Assembly (NCBI GenBank): GCA_007115705.1
Contig: QXEO01000464.1
Coordinates: forward strand, 2,164,212 to 2,228,211
Direction of reading: 5' to 3'
Length of the DNA: 64,000 nucleotides
Source: Dactylis glomerata
Lineage: Eukaryota > Streptophyta > Magnoliopsida > Poales > Poaceae
Part shown: positions 35,055 through 47,294 of the stretch, in pieces
Numbering within the stretch: the stretch's first letter is position 1
Layout: each line of letters starts with the position of its first letter
Program-made: the position numbers and the translations under genes
Notes under the pieces: generated by a model
What the model was told of the DNA's origin: nothing
The model's database searches: none
The model's input: the letters and a program-made list of their open reading frames with translations, nothing else

Positions 35055-37605
35055 GCATCTTTGCAAATTACTGCGCCTAGCTCAAAGGCGTTAAAGAAAA
35101 GCACTCTTGGGAGATAACCTATTGTTTATTTTCAGTACTTTTTCTTTTATTTGAGTCTTGGAAGTTATTACTACGGTAATAACTGCTCCTTATCCTTTTT
35201 ATTTCGTTGTTGTGCCAAGAGAAGCCTCTAATTTGAGTGAGGTAAGATTTGGGGATGTTGCTGTCCTGAAACTGTTTTCGGTGCTGCACCGTAAAAATTC
35301 ATGAAAATTCTCTATATATCTTTTGGACCTGCGATTTCTTGTGAATATGCCCCAGGTTATATCCAAACTTTCATTAGTTGAACACTTTTTTATTTGAGCA
35401 ACAGAAAACCCCTTAAAAATTCGACCTTTGTCAGCTGTTCTGTTTTGACAGATTTCTGCCAATATTTGTGTTTACCACTTTATCGCTTTCTTTTTGAGTT
35501 CTTTTGATCACGGAACTTTTGGGGAAGTTGCTACAGTACTATATATTTATATGTGGTGGTTTTGGGTTGAAACCTGAAGCAAAACAGGTTGATTATATGT
35601 TATGCTTACACTAATGTTGCTAATAGAATTGTGTTTAGTTTTGTATGAAGGAAGTTTTCAAGTGTAGGGATTGGAGAATAATGAGATGAGATGAAGAATA
35701 GACAAAAGCTCAAGCTTGGGGATGCCCATGCATCACCCCAAGAAATATCCAAGAAGTACAAGCGTCAAAGCTTGGGGATGCCCCCGAGGCACCCCTTCTT
35801 CATCGGCAAAAATCAGGTCACCTTTCAAAACACTATATTTTTATTGCTTCATGCACTATGCGTTTTTCTTGGAACGTCAGTTGTTTTAGTTTTCTTTATT
35901 AGTTTGCTTGTTTGCTGCAATAAATGGGTAGATCAAATCATGTTTCTTTTGGAGGAGATGAACTCGTTTTTCATTGCCAAGAACACTCTAGTTTTCACTC
36001 TTATCGTTCACCGAGTGTTCTTCTTTTTCTGCTACTGCTTTTGGTTTTCGTTTTCACCTTGATTCATCAAGGTGTATTTTTGCCTCTGATCTTTATTGGT
36101 TTTCATCGAAAGAGGTGTTTATAAAAATTTCAATTGGTGTTGGAAAAGAGAAAAAGCTTTGTGCAAAAAAAAGTGGTACAAGAAGGAGCTTATGTAGACT
36201 GCGGCTTAGGCTTTTTCATGTCATGCTTGATGTCTTTTTGATAGTATGCTTAGTGGTTTTGTTGTAGCATGACTTGTCTCAAATAACTGAGATTGCTTAA
36301 TGAGCCTTTGAAAAAAATCATGCGTTGTTTTTAATTATTTGGAAGCATTATTTTGGTTTTCTCCTTGATGCTTTATTTGGGTTGACTTGGCGCATGCTCA
36401 CACATGTTAGACTCTTACAAAGTCGCCAATAGCCTCTATGATCATTTAGTTTTTGACTTTTGATGCCATCTTATGCTTCTTTTAATGTCGCTTTGCATGA
36501 TTATGGCCATTATTGCTCTCTTAGTTGGTCGCTCCCAGTCTTTTGCTAGCCCTCGCCTTGTACTGAGTATGAGCTCTACTCGTGCATCTAACTCCTAAAA
36601 ACCAAGTTTGCCATTGTGTCCACTATAAACTCCTATGCATGGTATTTGTAAGCCATTCCAAAGTAAATTTTTATGTGCTACCTTTCAAAACTTTCAACTA
36701 CTTCTCATTTTGTGCCAGTGTTTTTAGCTCATGGGGACGTAGTGATCGGATTTGCTATCTTCCATATTGCTTATTCCAAAAAGAAAAGAAAAAAGAGAAA
36801 GGAAAAAGAAAAAAGGCACTCCTCCATGGCATGTGAATGTTGGTGGGCACCCGATAGAATCGGTTAGCCATGGTTTGAGAAAGGAAAAAAGGTGGGGAGG
36901 AGTGCCAAGTTTTATAAAAGAGCACAAAAGTGCCAATCTCTCTCTCAAAAACTTGGTTCATTTTTGTATGGAAGATAGTAAGAACCCCATTGCCAGTCGT
37001 TGACAAAGACAACCACATCTCAAAACCAACTTTTATCTCTGTTTTACAAATGAAAAGCTCTAGCACATGTTTAATCACTGCTTCCCTCTGCGAAGGGCCT
37101 TTCTTTTACTTTTATGTTGAGTCACCACCTTCTATCTTTATGCACCATTAAGAGAGCATAGTTGTCATTCTTAGTATAATGTGCATTGTCCCAAAGTTTT
37201 CATTGATTGATTCATATTGTTGGTTTCACTTGTTCTTAAATTATTTGTATCTAGTCGCCCTCTTAAACTTGAAGGTGTCCTATGCATTTATGTTTTGCTC
37301 TCCATGAAGGACAAGCTGAAAACCATTTGTATGTTTTTCCTTATGATTTGAACACACGTTTGACTTTCATTGTTTCATTATTCATGATCTTTTGTTTGTG
37401 TTCTTTTTCATGTTATAACATGGTTGCTAAGTTTCTTATTATCAAGATTATATCTTTCATGCCCATGTTTTAAGTTCTTATGATCCCAGCTTACAAATGC
37501 TTACATATATGATCAAGATTGTGTAGGTGCATGTCACCTCAAAAATTATTTCTTTTGTTATCACTTACCTACTCGAGGACGAGCAGGAGTTAAGCTTGGG
37601 GATGC

Positions 37606-39148
37606 TGATACGTCTCCGACGTATCCATAATTTTTGATGCTCCATGCTTGTTTTTACACCATTTGCCTTGTGTTTCGTTACACTTCATGGCATTTTTATG
37701 CGATTTCCGGAACTAACCTATTGACAAGATGCCACGGTGCCAGTTCCCTATTTTCTGCTATTTTTGTGTTTCAGAAAAGCTACACAGGAAATATTCTCGG
37801 AATTGGACGAAATAAGTTCCAGAAGTCTTATTTTTCCCGGAAGCTTCCAGAGAACCGAAGAGGAGTAGGAGTGGGACCACGAGGGGCCCTCACGCCAGGA
37901 CGGTGCGGCCCAGGCCCTGGCCGCGCCGCCTAGGTGTGAGGAGGCCTGGGGCCACTCCTGACGACGCCCCTTCGCCTATAAGAAGCCTCGGGACGGAAAA
38001 CCCTAAGAGAGTCGGCGAAATTTCCAGAACAGTTCCGCAGCGCCGCCACCATCGAAGAAAAATTTTGGGGGACAGAAGTCTTTGTTCCGGCACCCTGCCG
38101 GGACGGGGAAGTGCCCCCGGAGCCATCTCCATCGGTCTCCATCGCCGTCTCCGCCGCCTCCATCGACCTCACCACCATCTCTATCAACTTTGCTGTCTCC
38201 TATGATGAGGAGGGAGTAGTTCTTCCCCGGGGCTGAGGGCTCTACCGGTAGCTATGTGGTTCACCTCTCTCTCTCCCATGATGTGATCTTTATGTGATCG
38301 TGAGCTTTGTATCATGTTGAATAAGTAGATCTTACTCTTCTTCATTATGTGTACTCTAGTGTGTTATTAAAGTAATCTATTCCTCCTGCCATGGTGTAAT
38401 GGTGACAGTGCATGCATCATGGTGGTACTTGGTCTAGACTACGATTGTGATCTCTTATGGATTATGAGAATAATTATCACTATGATATTATTGAAGTGAT
38501 CTATTCCTCCTTTCATGGTGTAATGTTGACAGTGTGTGCACCGTGTTAGTACTTGGTCTAAGTTGCAATAATATCTATCTTGAGTTGTGATTTGATTTGG
38601 ATATCTCTATGAGTGGTGTTTGTCAAGTACTTGATGAACTTTGAGGAGTGCTTCGTAGCCCTATGCAATGATTAGTGTTATTTAATAGGAGAGTAATTCA
38701 GAGTACCATAGTGAAGAGAAGTTATTTATTTGTTCAATTATGTTATATTTGTTGGGAGTGTGTCCACTAGTGAAAGTATGATCCCTGGGCCTTGTTTCCA
38801 AGCATTGCACACCGTTTACTTTCTGTTTTGTTACATGTTTGCTCGCAGCGATATTTATTTCAGAATACATTTGCTACTTATAATCATCACAACTACTTGT
38901 ATTTCACTATCTCTTCGCCGAACTAGTGCACCTATACATCTGACAAGTGTATTGGGTGTGTTGGGGACACAAGAGACTTTCTGTATCATAATTGCAGGGT
39001 TGTTTGAGAGGGATAGCTTTGACCTCTTCCTCCCTGAGTTCGATAAACCTTGGGTGATCCACCTAAGGGAAACTTGCTGATGTTCTACAAACCTCTGCAC
39101 TTGGAGGCCCAACACCGGCTACAAGAACAGACGTGTGCGTAGACATCA
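37606..39148 (+). repeat. 3' LTR of third copy
   Basis: 1,543 bp, matching 32527-34067 with scattered substitutions. Preceded directly by the polypurine tract. Confidence 0.94.
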
Positions 39149-39502
39149 CTGCCTCGATCCTCCTGCACAATTTCAGAGGGATTTCAACCATGAATATTCG
39201 CTTAGAGAAAACCCAAGGAAAAATCCGTCAAGCAAAGCCTTATACGTGGCATGAGACGTGTACCTGATTACGGGACCCTGCCGTCAAAAACTCACAAAAT
39301 TCTAGAGGGGGTAAAAATTGGCAAAACTTTTGCTAAATGGGATAATTTGGATGAAAACTTGCTAAATGGGGTAATTAGTGTCAAAAAATTGAAATTAGGG
39401 GGTAAAAACTAGAATTTACTATTTGAAAATAGTCTTATTTGAGCGATATTTCAGTTTGAACAATTATACAAATCAAGCAAATAACTTATTTGCACAGCTT
39501 TT

Positions 39503-40210
39503 TTACTTGAACAAATTTTAAATGAGAACAATTTCCCGTGTGAACAGTTACCCAATAAGAACAAATACCTTACATGAACAACATTACAATTTTTAAAAAT
39601 TACTTGAACAAATTTTAAATAAGAACAGTTTCATGTGTGAACAGTTCCCCAATAAGAACAAATTCCCTATAAGAACAAATATCTTACATGAACAACATTA
39701 CATTTTGAACAATTTTCTTACTTGAACAAATTAAATAAGAACAATTTTTCATGTGAACAGTTTCCCAATAAGAACAAATTTCCTATAAGAACAAATATCT
39801 TAAATGAACAACATTACGAACAAATATCTTACATGAACAACATTACAATTTGAACAATTTGCTTAGTTGAACAAATTTTAAATAAGAACAGTTTCCCGTG
39901 TGAATAGTTACCCGATAAGAACAAATATCTTACATGAACAACATTACAATTTGAACAAATTTCTTACTTGAAAAGTTTTCTTACTTGAAGAAATTTTAAA
40001 TAAGAACAATTTCCCGTGTGAACAGTTTCGCAATAAGTACAAATTCCCTGTAAGAACAAATAGCTTACATGAACAACATTACAATTTAAACAATTTTCTT
40101 ACTTGAACAAATTTTAAATAAGAACAATTTCATGTGGGAACAGTTTCCCAATAAGAACAAATATCTTACATGAACAATATTACAATTTGAACAATTTTCT
40201 TAATAGAAAA
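39503..40210. repeat. AT-rich tandem array built from GAACAA words
   Basis: About six degenerate units start ACTTGAACAAATTTTAAAT near 39505, 39602, 39719, 39864, 39982 and 40101. Units vary from about 97 to 145 bp because internal sub-blocks (each ending AAGAACAAAT or TGAACAACATT) are gained or lost. Similar GAACCAAA/GAACAAAAT wording continues weakly to 40586 and again at 42088-42200. Confidence 0.75.
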
Positions 40211-40586
40211 AAATTTGAACAATAATAATTTCATGTGTGAACGGTCTCATAAAAAGAAGAAATTGTTAATGGTGAACACAAATTATTTCAATGAACCAAA
40301 AAAGAAAATCAGTTAACCAATCGTAGAAAATTTATTTGATGAACCAATACTTAACAATGAATATTTTCCTATTGGGGGTGATCAATAAGGAAAGTAATTG
40401 ACAAAAATATTAGAACCTTGTCGACAAAAAGACTGAAATAAACATTAGAAATATTTATATTTTCATAAGTTAAATAATGAACCAAAATTTGACAACAGAA
40501 ATATTAACAAAATTTTAATGAACTAGAAACCAGATAAAGTAACTGGGAATTAAGTGAGGAAGCAATTTGCATGAGTTAAATAATAT

Positions 40587-42078
40587 GAGCTCTTTTACGA
40601 TGATTGGCATAGAACCGTGGTACCGTCCGGTACCGTTAGGTCTAATTTTTTATAACCGTTGATTAAAACTGTAAATAATTTTTTTTAACTGGTACAATGC
40701 TTTGATTTATCACCGCGCGTCCGAAGCGACGCACATCTGTGTACCTATGGAGATTTATACAATCTGATCTAAGGAGATATCAGCCACGGTCCGTGCGTAC
40801 TGCCACCATGGACGCAAGGCAGCTAGCTCGTCCTCGAGGCCTAGCTGCTTCTTTTGGATTCAACTGTTTCGCACGCTCGTTTGCTCCCTCCTTCAACTCT
40901 TCATGTGCACGCCCTGCCCCGCGCGCTCACAGCCACGGCGCTCCGGCATGTCTTGGCCGCCATCCCCTCTCCGTCGGTGCTCACAACCGAGCAGTGGCAC
41001 GCCCAACCAGTCAACCTGAGCAGGAAGGCGATGTACCCGCGAGCTGAGTCTGAGTTCCTTAGGTGGTTGACGGAGTCTCTTCAGAATCCAAGCGAGTCTG
41101 AAATGGGCAGAATGTGAAACAGAGCACAGGTGGAACGGCGAGGTTGGACGTTCCAGGCGCAACAATGTCAGCAATTGAATTGGAGATTCGGTCGAAGGGC
41201 TCGACTCCTTTTTACACGCGCCATTAGCTTTCCGAACAGGCAAGGCAATCCATATCGGGTACTCCATGGGTGCGTGCTCAACAGAGCTCCGGTCGGAGAA
41301 GAGTTCAGGTCGAGGGCGGCAAGCCTTGCCTCGCCGTAGGAGGAGATTGACGGGAGAGCGGAGGAGGTTACCGGAAGCAGCACATCAATTCCGATCGGGA
41401 ATGGGGTAGGCGTCAGATTTGGTATGGGCTCCCCGCCCCACTCGTCGCCGTCACGCCGGCGCCCGCCTCCGCAGCGTCAATAGCTGCAGCGTAGAGGACG
41501 CGTCTGACCCTGCTGGTCCTCGCTTTTTGATGGTTTGGTGGCCCGCAAGGCCGCACTGGAGGTCCCAGCGCGCCGTGCCGTCCGACCCGTCATTGGCCGC
41601 CTGGTGGATGCGGGGAGTCGGGGATCGTCGCCGCCGCGAGCCACGGCCGGCAGGAGCGGCGCCACCCCATATTCCCAGATTTCCATCCTCCTTTCTATCC
41701 TAGCGCCGGCGGCCAACTCCCGTGATGTAGCTCGCGCAGACATGGGGATCGTCGGGAGACAGAGACCGCCGGTGAGAGGATGAGTTGGAGAGAGATAGCG
41801 ACAATGATTGACTACCAGTGAGTTGGGTGACTTTAAGATGCGTGCATGCTTATCCAGCGGTTCGACCACTTAAAAGATCGTTCATTTTCTATAACTTTCA
41901 TTAATAAATTAGAGTTACCGGTCCCACATTATTTTGGTACCTATTTTGGTACCGGTCCCACATAATGATGGTACCATGGTACCATCTGGTACCACCAGTT
42001 TGGTACCGTCTATTTTACCACCATCAGATCAGGGTGGATGGAGGGTTTATAAAAATGCCAATCACCGTAAAACTTATA
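40587..42078. mobile_element. Mutator-like element with GC-rich gene-like interior
   Basis: The 9-bp direct repeat AAATAATAT flanks it (40578-40586, 42079-42087). Near both tips TTTTACG[A/G]TGATTGGCAT occurs in inverted orientation (40593-40610, 42055-42072). GGTACC-rich subterminal stretches follow on both sides. The interior 40800-41780 is GC-rich, with open frames on both strands (40739-41047 +, 40893-41267 -, 41477-41869 -) and no family I recognise; captured exons are possible. It is inserted in the AT-rich array region, hence the sharp GC change. Confidence 0.65.
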
Positions 42079-42087
42079 AAATAATAT

Positions 42088-43177
42088 ACCAAAAAATTCA
42101 AAATGTTAGACTAAAACAACTAAAAGATGAACGAAATTTAGATGAACGAGAAACAAGACCAATAACCATAATTAAGTGAACAAAATTTGAATGAACCAAG
42201 AACCAAAATTTTCTTAAGCTCTTGGCACTATAAAATTTTCTTAACCAAGGACCAAAACCTTGAGAAACTATTCTATCGTGTGAATAGGATTCGGTATGCA
42301 GAGTCGGACCTCTCTAAGTGAGCATTGGAGTTCACAAACAGTACTCCATTGCAATCAGCTACGTAATCTTGAAAGCACTGATATACTTTTAGTTCTACCA
42401 CAGCTCAGAACAGAGATTAAACGAAAGAATGCAAAAGAATTGATATGCGAGCTCTTATGCCAAACAGGACAAATCTCAATCATTACATGTTTTCCTATCA
42501 GACAAATACAACAATTACAGGTTTACAAGTTCAATAACTGAAGAGGAAAGCCAAACAATCCTCAGTCATCTCGGTCACTAGTCTCCACTACTTATCTTCA
42601 CTATTTATAAAAGAGCAAACTTATTCTTTCCTATCTCCACCAAAATAATTGTACACAGATCAAGCCTGATTAAGTGGAATCGAATGACACAGACAAGTTT
42701 AACCACGACATGTACGAAGGGACGACCCAGATTCAACAGGCAGACCATGTTCTGCCGGAACTCCACCGGGCTGGGTACCAATTCGCATGGCATCCTTCGC
42801 TCCCGATGTTTAGTTTAGGAATATACAATTAATTCCTTCCGTAATCTGCGCTAATGGTAATGACCCAACCCAGCTCGATCTCTGATCTTTCTCCCCGTGA
42901 TTAAGCCCCAGTCAATCGAACCCCAATCTCCTAGCGGCCTACCACGAGGGGTCATGGCAAAGGGGTGATGGTAGCAGCGGCGTGACGGTGGGAGCAACCA
43001 CGAAGGGTCAAGCGGTTCCGACTCCATTATCGTACCGACGGCTTCCACTACCGTGGGGACGACATGACGGCGCGCAGAAACCGCTACCCTTTCCTTGCTC
43101 CTCCTGCACCGAGGCTGGACACCATAGCGGTTGCCACTCGAGTCAAGGGAGGATCACAAGGTATTTAATTAGATATG
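42088..43177. other. Intergenic DNA, nothing recognised
   Basis: AT-rich to 42840, then a GC-richer stretch 42850-43160 with short open frames lacking motifs. Confidence 0.45.
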
Positions 43178-43191
43178 CATGCTGTTATTTA

Positions 43192-43456
43192 TTTTTTTGA
43201 AACAGATTTTTTTAATGGGGGCAAAAGCTTTGCGTCAATCAATTTATTAAGAAGAAAAGAATTGTCCAGTTAATTAACGGGAAATCGGGCACAAAAACTG
43301 ATATAACAAAATAACTCAAGAACTACAGCTAAAACACGCAACCTCCAAACTAACAACACCACCAACCTACAAAAATCATGACTAGAGGACAATTGGAGCA
43401 CCACGCCGCAACAAGACCCACTAAGCGAACGGGCAACCCAAAGAGGGGGTTTCAAT
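43192..43456 (-). mobile_element. 5'-truncated non-LTR insertion
   Basis: The plus strand reads T-rich TTTTTTTGAAACAG, then sequence homologous to 5490-5740, so it is the 3' end of the same family on the minus strand. The target duplication CATG[C/T]TGTTATTTA (43178-43191 and 43457-43470) is 14 bp with one mismatch. At 265 bp it retains only the 3' UTR region. Confidence 0.85.
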
Positions 43457-43470
43457 CATGTTGTTATTTA

Positions 43471-44480
43471 GGTACTACTATAGATTCTTGTTCTACGGAG
43501 CAACTCTATTAGAGGGTGTCATTGGCTGAAGCACTCCTACCTTGGGTCCTGGATGACTGTATCCACGCCCGTACTACCTATAGCCAGAACCCTTTGTCTG
43601 AATTAAGGTAAAAATTGGATGCTTCTACTTTGGATGGGTATATTTTGCACAGTATGATGATTATAGCCTAACGTTGATGGGTTATATATGCAATTGGTCA
43701 GTGCCTTTCCTTTCATAAGCTCTAAATCATTTCTTTGTGTAGTATTCTAAAAAATATATCATTTCTTTCCGTTAGTACTTGTACTGCCCAAATTCCATTG
43801 GATTATCGATGTTAGATCACTTAGATTCCTACTTGCGTGTGTGAATGAGCAGATGAGCTGCCTGTCTACGCTTGTTTTGGTTCAAAAAGTTTGTGGCCTT
43901 TGCACCTTGTGGCAGTAGAGAATCATTTTCACGAAAGCATACATATTCTTTGCACAAGCGACAGTAAAATTTATAGCACTAAAAGTGTTCACATCATACT
44001 GTAATGGTATAGCATGTATTTGCTATTAGCTTATTTCTGCATATCTCATATAGAATATCTGTTACCTGTTAATCCAGATTTTTTTATTGCCAAGTGGTGA
44101 TTTTTATAATATTTATGGGAATATCTAAGGTTTCTAAAGTAGTAAAGTTTAAGTAAAATTATGCAGTACACTTTTTCAGAAATGCCCAGTAAGTGGATGA
44201 GAAGGGTCTGATCGTCACGACTGCACCCATCCATGCTTTGTTTAAATGTCATCAGCAACTCCTAATCAACTGTAGGTAACATAATTATTCAAATTCTCTT
44301 CATGTATGTACTACTAATTTAAAACAAAATTTTATTTGAATTCTTCTGATTGAATGGTGCATAAACCTGTCTTTCATCCTACAGATGCCCAATGAAAGCA
44401 TACTCGATTGGATATCTTTATGTGCCACATATCTACAACTGTATATTAATGTTTATGATTACAGTTTGCATTAGTGTGAT
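43471..44480. other. Intergenic DNA, nothing recognised
   Basis: AT-rich. No frame over 70 codons with motifs and no repeat detected. Confidence 0.45.
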
Positions 44481-44589
44481 GTGCGTGCATATGCAATCTT
44501 ACTAGTACTAGTAATTCAGAAGACAAACAACAGTTCCATCCAATCAGCAACCATAAGCTTCTCGGGCTACGACAAAAACTCTTTCATCT

Positions 44590-44911
44590 TGCAGGTTATT
44601 TACAGGGCTATTGGTACACTCCATTTATGGTCGTCTCCGCAGCGTCTGGAGGATCGCGACCTTTATATGAAAGTCTGTGCACGACTGAAAGCTACGGCGG
44701 CGGATACTTTTTTCCAACATGGATGGCCGCATAACTTACGGATTGATGCTTCTAGTTAGGCGAGATTACAATTGCTCACCATGATATGTAATTTTGCCTT
44801 TTTATTCTGATATGAGACTTGGTTTTTGGCTGTGTGCATCTTAGTTATGCAAAGACCAGGTATATGCTTAATAACTATTAAGTAATAAAGCGCTCTTTAT
44901 CAAAAAAATAA
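44590..44911 (+). mobile_element. LINE 3' fragment
   Basis: The open frame ending at 44759 carries RDLYMKVCARLKATAADTFF, then QHGWPHNLRIDASS and TAG, which I read as the C-terminal tail of a LINE ORF2. A 3' UTR homologous to 10-170 follows (TTACAATTGCTC, GGCTGTGTGCATC, TAATAAAGCGCTC) and a short A-tail at 44903-44910. The reverse transcriptase part is absent. The 5' boundary is unclear. Confidence 0.5.
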
Positions 44912-44972
44912 GCTCTCCGAGCAGTACACTAAATTTAATGGAGGTGGTACTTCGAGCCTTTCCCTATCTTGG

Positions 44973-45101
44973 AAGCATGCTTAACTAGCTCTCTACGGAA
45001 ACAATTGAAAATTTGAAGCATACTTAACCAGCTCTATACAGAAACAGTTGAGGATCCAAAGCATGCTTAAGCAGCTCTCTACAGAAACAGTTGAGGATTA
45101 G
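44973..45101. repeat. 43-bp tandem repeat, three copies
   Basis: Units start at 44973, 45016 and 45059 with AAGCAT[G/A]CTTAA..AGCTCT and contain CAGAAACAGTTGAGGAT. A fourth partial unit begins at 45102. Period is exactly 43 bp; non-coding. Confidence 0.85.
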
Positions 45102-45662
45102 AAGCACACTAAAGTAGCGGGGTCTGGTGAAAAAAATGGCAACACCAAAACACAGAAAAACGACTACTAAAATCTACAAGCCAATACGACGCGAACAAGC
45201 AAATTAGGGTTCATGCTCGGCGACCATGAAGACGATGCCATAGATGGGAGGCGGAGTCCACGTACCTACAGACGCCAGCATGGGAGGAATAGACGGGAGG
45301 CAGAAGAAAATAACTACCATAATTTAATTGCAGAACTATAAGGAACTATGGAGTAGTTACACGTGCTTTGCACGCCGGTACATGTTTTTTCTCTCCGGAT
45401 ATTACCTTACGTCCGGAAGCAGACCATCGATGTCTTTGAAAGGTGTGATACAACTTTTATATATATGGAAACCTTGTAGAATTGCAATGTTGTCATGAAA
45501 AATAACTAAATTAATTACATTCCATTAAAGAATCCAGATTTTATATTATCACAGTTTCAAAAAAAATTAGTATTCAGACTAAAATTAACAACCAAAATTA
45601 GTTACATGTTGGAATTTTTTATTTTAGACAAGTCCTTTCTCTAGCGGATGGATTACTACATA

Positions 45663-45910
45663 CTCCATCCACAAAATCTGTGTGTTTCTAGGTTTTGTAA
45701 AAAAAATTAAAATATTTTTTGTTAAATTTGACCAACTTTATAGAACATTATAGCAAAATTTATTACATGAAATTAGTATAATATGAAACTACACTCAAAG
45801 ATACATCTACTAATATTAACTTGGTATTTGTATATAGCTATTTTGCTAATGAAGTTGGTCAAACATAAAGAACAAAACCTAAAAGTATATTTATTTGTGG
45901 ACGGAGGAAG
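45663..45910. mobile_element. Stowaway (Tc1/Mariner) MITE
   Basis: 248 bp flanked by TA (45661-45662 and 45911-45912). The ends CTCCATCCACAAAAT and, in reverse complement, CTTCCTCCGTCCACAAAT match the Stowaway consensus CTCCCTCCGT with a few changes. The AT-rich palindromic interior (GTTGGTCAAA on one side, TTTGACCAAC on the other) fits a foldback. Confidence 0.88.
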
Positions 45911-45912
45911 TA

Positions 45913-47294
45913 TCTGTTAGCATTTTATATGCAGTCATTTTCCGTTCTCTCCCTCTTTCAAAATGAATGTTCTCTAATTGGTGCCAAAAGAATTATTTGC
46001 CAGGTAGGAGGAATTGAACAGTTTGAATTATTGATGGATCGGTGGATTGTATGCTATAACTATCGAGTTGGTACAATGCACACATTTAAAAGTAGCACCC
46101 GTTTGCTTTGAGGTCATGAAGGCTGAAGCGATAGTGCAGATAACATTTTGAGTGGACGTGCGTATGCAAGATGGGGCCCTCAACTGCAGACTATCCACTG
46201 ACAGAAGGTGGCCTCTGTCTGGCGCGGTGGACTCTATCCGGAAGTGTCCAGCAGCTTCGGCGCGGGTCTGCAAACGCGGAATGAGAGGTGACGAATCCAG
46301 GCGATTGTAGCCGAATGTGTTCTGGTCTGATGAGCTGCACATAGCTGCTTCAAGCTGCAAATCAACGGCTTGGATTAGTCCAAAGGTCTATTGGCGGGAA
46401 GGTTGTGAAACTGGTGGTAAATCCAAATTTAAAAACTCATGTACTATATAGTGGTATAGACATATCAGAATCATCATTAGAAGAAGATCTAAAGGGAAAA
46501 AGGAAAGAGGAACGAGCTCATTGTCGAATGAGAGAGAAAAGAAGAAAGGAACGCTCATTGTTCTGGAGAAGGTGTGGGCCAGCCCAACTAACGCGCTAGA
46601 GGTACGTGTTGCGCCGCTAACCAGCGCAACAGGCGTCAAATAGAATTCACCGTTTTAAGCGGGGTATAGGAGCTCCCGCCAGGATAGGGCGAAAAACGAA
46701 TAAAAGAGGGAGCTCCTATAAGGGCACCATCAATTGGGCATTTGGGCCTAATAAGGGAGACTAAGGGCGTGTTCGGAATCTATCTCCTCTGCTCCACTCT
46801 ACGAATCATGTGAAGCTGGTTTTGGCCCGCTTCGTGAAAATAGCCCTAACACCTCTTGCTCCTGGAGCCATGTCGAGGAACCGAAGAGGATCCGAGGGTG
46901 ATTTTGTTTGCGGTCACCGAGTTCCTTGGCACAGGCTCACAGGTACCTTTGTTGCTTGTAATAGACGCCATTTGAAAAGTTGGATAGGTAATTCCTCAGA
47001 GGGCCCATTTTGAACGAATGTAGGCCAAACCAAATATTGCCGTGACTTCTCCCGTTCTAGGCCCATTGCGGTCCCGCATGTCAGTATTTCTCCGTTTCAT
47101 GTTAGTTCCAGCGTGTCAATCTGCGTGGCAATTCGATGTAATGGGGTGACTCCGTAGCGGTGTACGGTCAAGATCTAGTTCGTTCCTCCACCCTTAACCT
47201 TGCCTGAACCCTAGGACGGCGGCGGCGGCGACACAGACAGATAGCGCTGCTTAAAGCTCGCATGCCCGCGCCCGACAGCCCGCGGTGATGCCGA
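45913..47294. other. Region upstream of the MULE transposase
   Basis: Contains a 13-bp perfect inverted repeat TATAGGAGCTCCC (46665-46677) / GGGAGCTCCTATA (46708-46720) and a GGGCGTGTTCGGAA transposon-end-like word near 46766 without a visible partner. Open frames are short and unrecognised. I could not find a terminal inverted repeat here that pairs with sequence to the right of the transposase. Confidence 0.4.

Larger units (their letters stand above)
32527..39148 (+). mobile_element. Gypsy-type LTR retrotransposon, gag-deleted derivative (third copy)
   Basis: 6,622 bp on the plus strand, with perfect target duplication CTGCC (32522-32526 and 39149-39153). LTRs are 32527-34067 and 37606-39148. 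The primer site TGGCGCCGTTGCCGGGGA is at 34079-34096 (tRNA-Asp type) and the polypurine tract AAGCTTGGGGATGC at 37592-37605. Internal sequence corresponds along its length to 16349-19914 in inverted orientation, including the same gag deletion. No pol. Size almost equals the outer copy (6.65 kb). Confidence 0.95.
31494..39420. mobile_element. Mutator-like element split by LTR retrotransposon
   Basis: Terminal inverted repeats of about 135 bp (31494-31630 and 39284-39420) are nearly identical, starting TAAATTCTAGTTTTTACCCC, with weaker similarity continuing to about 180 bp. The direct repeat ATTTGAAAAT flanks it at 31484-31493 and 39421-39430, a Mutator-sized duplication. Without the LTR insertion it is about 1.3 kb. 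The unique interior (31640-32526, 39154-39280) has no recognisable gene. Confidence 0.85.

Noticed and set aside
39503..40210. CRISPR-like array
   Set aside because: Repeats and 'spacers' are both AT-rich derivatives of the same words with variable unit lengths, in a plant genome with no cas genes. It is a degenerate tandem repeat.
46388..46639. Minus-strand open frame (83 codons) as a gene
   Set aside because: No motif, low-complexity purine tract on the other strand, and no splice or promoter context.
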